17,720 bases of DNA, taken from NCBI GenBank assembly GCA_900547305.1, contig URGH01000053.1:1-17720 (forward strand), given 5' to 3'. This DNA is from an uncultured Oscillospiraceae bacterium. GTDB lineage: Bacteria > Bacillota > Clostridia > Oscillospirales > Acutalibacteraceae. This document shows positions 15,871 to 17,720 of this stretch, in pieces; position 1 is the first letter of the stretch, and every line of letters starts with the position of its first letter. A model generated the notes under the pieces. That model was not told the origin of the DNA, did no database searches, and saw nothing but the letters and a program-made list of their open reading frames with translations. The translations under genes and the position numbers were made by a program.

Positions 15871-15907
15871 TGACGGAAGCCGATACATAAAGCAGCGGCT
15901 TCCGTCA
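15871..15907 (-). promoter_or_regulatory. Perfect 12-bp inverted repeat (hairpin) between the two SGNH genes
   Basis: TGACGGAAGCCG at 15871-15882 is the exact reverse complement of CGGCTTCCGTCA at 15896-15907, with a 13-base loop. In the minus-strand transcript the stem ends directly before the GAGAGG ribosome site of the 1448-residue gene and is not followed by a T-run. It therefore does not look like a strong intrinsic terminator. It could be an mRNA processing or stability element, a partial terminator, or a translational control site. The stop codon of the upstream gene is at 15925, 18 bases before the stem. Confidence 0.75.
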
Positions 15908-15924
15908 ATATGCTTAGATTAAAA

Positions 15925-17720
15925 TTACGCTTCCGCGATGATTGCTTTTTTGAGCTTTATAAAGTCTAAAATATTTACAGACTTATCATCATTCATATCA
16001 AGGTCAACGCCCTCGCCCGCCGTAGCCGTGCCAAGAAGAATCTTTTTCATTGCAGTAAGGTCAACAGCGTTAAGTGACCAGTTATCGTCAGTATCGCCCT
16101 TTATGGCTTTACCGAAAACAGCTTTTGCAAATGCTCTTGCCATAAGCGCGTAACCGCCTGCATTCGGGTGAACTCCGTCCGCAAACCAGTTTCCGTGATT
16201 TTCGGTAAAGGAGTACATATCTACCGTTTTAATGCCAAGCTCTGCGGCTATCTCCCTTTGCTTTGCCGTAACAGCCGATATATTGCTTTCTATGTAGCAT
16301 GCCGGTGAAATTGCCAAATAAACCTCAGGTTTGTTTTCAAGATACATATACTCCTCTATCAGAGAGGTATAGTCCGATACGAACTGTTCCTCATTCCAAT
16401 AGTTGTTCCATGAATCGTTTGTGCCGAGCATCATTATAACGACATCGGGATTGCTTGCAAGGCTGTTTGTATACGGTGTACTTCCCACATAAGGTGCTTT
16501 ATCGCCTTGTGCGGTAGCGCCGCAAACCCCGAAATTCATAACCTCGTACCGTGCGCCCAGCAGCTTTTGCAAAACAGCAGGATATGATTCGCCGGCCTCC
16601 GCCTTATCACCATAGGTAATGCTGTCTCCCACGCAGGCAACGCGTATCGGGGTAACCTCTTCCCCGGTTACGGTAACGGTAAGAGTTGCCGTTTGTCCGT
16701 TCGGAACTACTCTTTTGCCTTCGGCATTTATTATCTTACCGAGTGTTCCGGTAAAAATATAATCGCCGGGAACAAAGCGGCTGTAGGTCGATGTATCCCA
16801 TACAACGGGTAAATCGTAGCTGTTTCCGTCGTCGCATAAAACCGATACGGCAGCCGGAAGATTTAACTCCTCCGCAAAAGTGAGCACAGGTACGCTTAAC
16901 GCGTCAGGGGTATTGACCGCAATGGCTTTAATAGAGGTATCTGCCTCGCCGCCGAGGTCGGTAACGGAAAATCTGATGAATTTCGACTCTCCGGGGCCTG
17001 CCGCAAAGCCTACATAACCGCCGTTATAATTCTCCCCGAGATCGAATGAATAAGAATAAGTATTCGGGTCTGCCCAACCGTACGTTTTAACCGTAACGGT
17101 TGCAACTCCGTTTTCAACACGAACCTTTAAAGTAACAAAGTCTTGGCTTAGTCCCGCAAAAGACGCATGGCTGTCTAAATTATCGTTAAGATTTACGGGT
17201 TCGCCGTTAACAATTCCCGCAAAATTGATTACACCCTCATTATAAAGCTGAACCAAATATCCGCCGTCCTCGCGGTTTACCCAGCTTAAAGGGTTTGTCG
17301 CGCCGAATACAAGCTTCGGCAATCTGTCCCATCCTGCGCTTCTCAGCTGTACCGACATTTCAAAATTGCGGTAGGTGCTGTTTTTAACCAACGCCTTTGT
17401 TATCGTGTTGTTAATATTCTCCCAGCGTTCTGAGCCGGTTGAGCCCACATACGGATCGTATGCGGATGTAAGGAAATTGTTTTCGTCCAATTTAAAATAG
17501 TTATCAAATTCGGCTGCCGTGAAATTATCGCTCAGCGCCTGGTCGCTGTGATAAATGTCAAACTTCCCGAGTATATCGTCTTTGTTCATTAACTGGCTTT
17601 TAACATCATTAAGTACCTCGCCGCCGAGATCCGTCACGCTCATACTTATAATTTTGCTCACACCCGTACCGAAAACAAATCCGATATATCCGCCTCTGTA
17701 TTCGGCGCCGAGAGCACCTA
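15925..17720 (-). CDS. Secreted SGNH hydrolase with beta-sandwich modules and C-terminal dockerin (5' end beyond window)
   Basis: The frame is open to the right edge and gives 597 residues. In order it has the tail of one module (EYRGGYIGFVFGTGVSK and then SVTDLGGE), a complete module (17580-16945, with KFDIYHSDQ, YRNFEMSVQLR and YNGGYVGFAAGPGESK), an Ig-like group-4-type domain (LPAAVSVLCDDGNSYDLPVV and then WDTSTYSRF), an SGNH hydrolase, and a dockerin. The catalytic Ser is in GDSIT (codon 16621-16623), Asn in GTND (16417-16419), and His in DGVHPN (16168-16170), with NFGVCGAT as block II. The enzyme is probably a carbohydrate or acetyl esterase. The dockerin predicts attachment to a cohesin-bearing scaffold. 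A GTG at 17661 is in frame but falls inside a conserved module, so it is not the start. The gene precedes the 1448-residue paralogue by 69 bases and shares its module, Ig-like and SGNH order. Confidence 0.93.
   Translation of the reverse strand, partial: GALGAEYRGGYIGFVFGTGVSKIISMSVTDLGGEVLNDVKSQLMNKDDILGKFDIYHSDQALSDNFTAAEFDNYFKLDENNFLTSAYDPYVGSTGSERWENINNTITKALVKNSTYRNFEMSVQLRSAGWDRLPKLVFGATNPLSWVNREDGGYLVQLYNEGVINFAGIVNGEPVNLNDNLDSHASFAGLSQDFVTLKVRVENGVATVTVKTYGWADPNTYSYSFDLGENYNGGYVGFAAGPGESKFIRFSVTDLGGEADTSIKAIAVNTPDALSVPVLTFAEELNLPAAVSVLCDDGNSYDLPVVWDTSTYSRFVPGDYIFTGTLGKIINAEGKRVVPNGQTATLTVTVTGEEVTPIRVACVGDSITYGDKAEAGESYPAVLQKLLGARYEVMNFGVCGATAQGDKAPYVGSTPYTNSLASNPDVVIMMLGTNDSWNNYWNEEQFVSDYTSLIEEYMYLENKPEVYLAISPACYIESNISAVTAKQREIAAELGIKTVDMYSFTENHGNWFADGVHPNAGGYALMARAFAKAVFGKAIKGDTDDNWSLNAVDLTAMKKILLGTATAGEGVDLDMNDDKSVNILDFIKLKKAIIAEA
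15931..16099 (-). other. C-terminal dockerin domain
   Basis: Two calcium-loop repeats are visible. The first is DTDDNWSLNAVD followed by LTAMKKILLG. The second is DMNDDKSVNILD followed by FIKLKKAI. Both keep acidic or Asn residues at loop positions 1, 3, 5 and 12, and both have the helix with the Lys pair, as in type-I-like dockerins. The domain is the last part of the protein, as usual. The matching cohesin is not in the window. Confidence 0.9.
16945..17580 (-). repeat. Shared beta-sandwich module in the dockerin protein (VTDLGG subtype, complete copy)
   Basis: Coding repeat. It holds ILGKFDIYHSDQALSDNFTA, RWENINNTITKALV, YRNFEMSVQLR, LPKLVFGATNPLSWV, LYNEGVINFAGI, YNGGYVGFAAGPGESK and RFSVTDLGGE. 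It aligns along its whole length with copy A1 of the neighbouring gene. Confidence 0.85.
17617..17720 (-). repeat. Shared beta-sandwich module in the dockerin protein (C-terminal part only, cut by window edge)
   Basis: Coding repeat. Only the end is in the window: EYRGGYIGFVFGTGVSK followed by MSVTDLGGE. This matches the last strands of the complete copy that follows it, so the full gene has at least two modules before the Ig-like domain. Confidence 0.8.

Noticed and set aside
15871..15907. Hairpin as a classical intrinsic terminator
   Set aside because: No run of T follows the stem in the minus-strand direction, and the downstream gene has its ribosome site directly at the stem end. On the plus strand there is no converging gene and no clear T-run.
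17641..17661. GTG at 17661 (or ATG at 17643) as the start of the dockerin protein
   Set aside because: The frame is open upstream to the window edge and encodes conserved end strands of a module (EYRGGYIGF), so the true start is outside the window. No signal peptide follows either codon.

Overview
The window looks like part of a chromosomal carbohydrate-utilisation locus from a Gram-positive Bacillota of the class Clostridia, probably a gut- or rumen-type Oscillospirales/Ruminococcus-like bacterium. The evidence is a C-terminal dockerin on one protein, a sortase-type cell-wall sorting signal on the next, a lipoprotein-type solute-binding protein, purine-rich Shine-Dalgarno sites before nearly every gene, and a CUT1-type sugar ABC transporter with no ATPase of its own. 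Genus and species cannot be told from this window. All eight genes lie on the minus strand and are tightly packed, with gaps of 4 to 84 bases, so they read from right to left as one probable operon that runs off both ends. No tRNA, rRNA, CRISPR array, insertion sequence or transcription regulator was seen.

In transcription order: (1) 17720-15925, the 3' part of a secreted protein with two copies of a beta-sandwich module, an Ig-like domain, an SGNH/GDSL hydrolase and a dockerin. (2) A 12-bp perfect hairpin at 15871-15907. (3) 15855-11509, a 1448-residue surface protein with four copies of the same kind of module, two Ig-like group-4 domains, an SGNH hydrolase, a BIG2-like domain and an HPKTG sorting signal. 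(4) 11504-9885, a lipoprotein solute-binding protein. (5) 9800-6921, a 959-residue fusion of two carbohydrate-binding-like domains with a second solute-binding domain. (6) and (7) 6907-6014 and 5993-5103, the two permeases. (8) 5095-3053, a signal peptide, NHL-type propeller, TPR-like segment and Yip1-type membrane domain. (9) 3034 to the left edge, a secreted GH31 glycosidase with an F5/8-type-C domain and the start of another copy of the shared module.

A reasonable working model is a surface glycan system. The dockerin-borne and wall-anchored esterase-like proteins would bind and deacylate a glycan, the GH31 enzyme would remove alpha-linked residues outside the cell, and the two binding proteins and two permeases would import the products using an ATPase encoded elsewhere. 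The NHL-Yip1 protein would be an accessory membrane component of unknown role. The substrate is not determined. GH31 similarity to the YicI type makes an alpha-xyloside or alpha-glucoside plausible.

The most unusual points are the spread of one module family over three genes (seven copies, two cut by the window edges), the neighbouring SGNH paralogues with different attachment devices (dockerin versus sortase), the carbohydrate-binding/solute-binding fusion, and the NHL-TPR-Yip1 protein inside an ABC operon.
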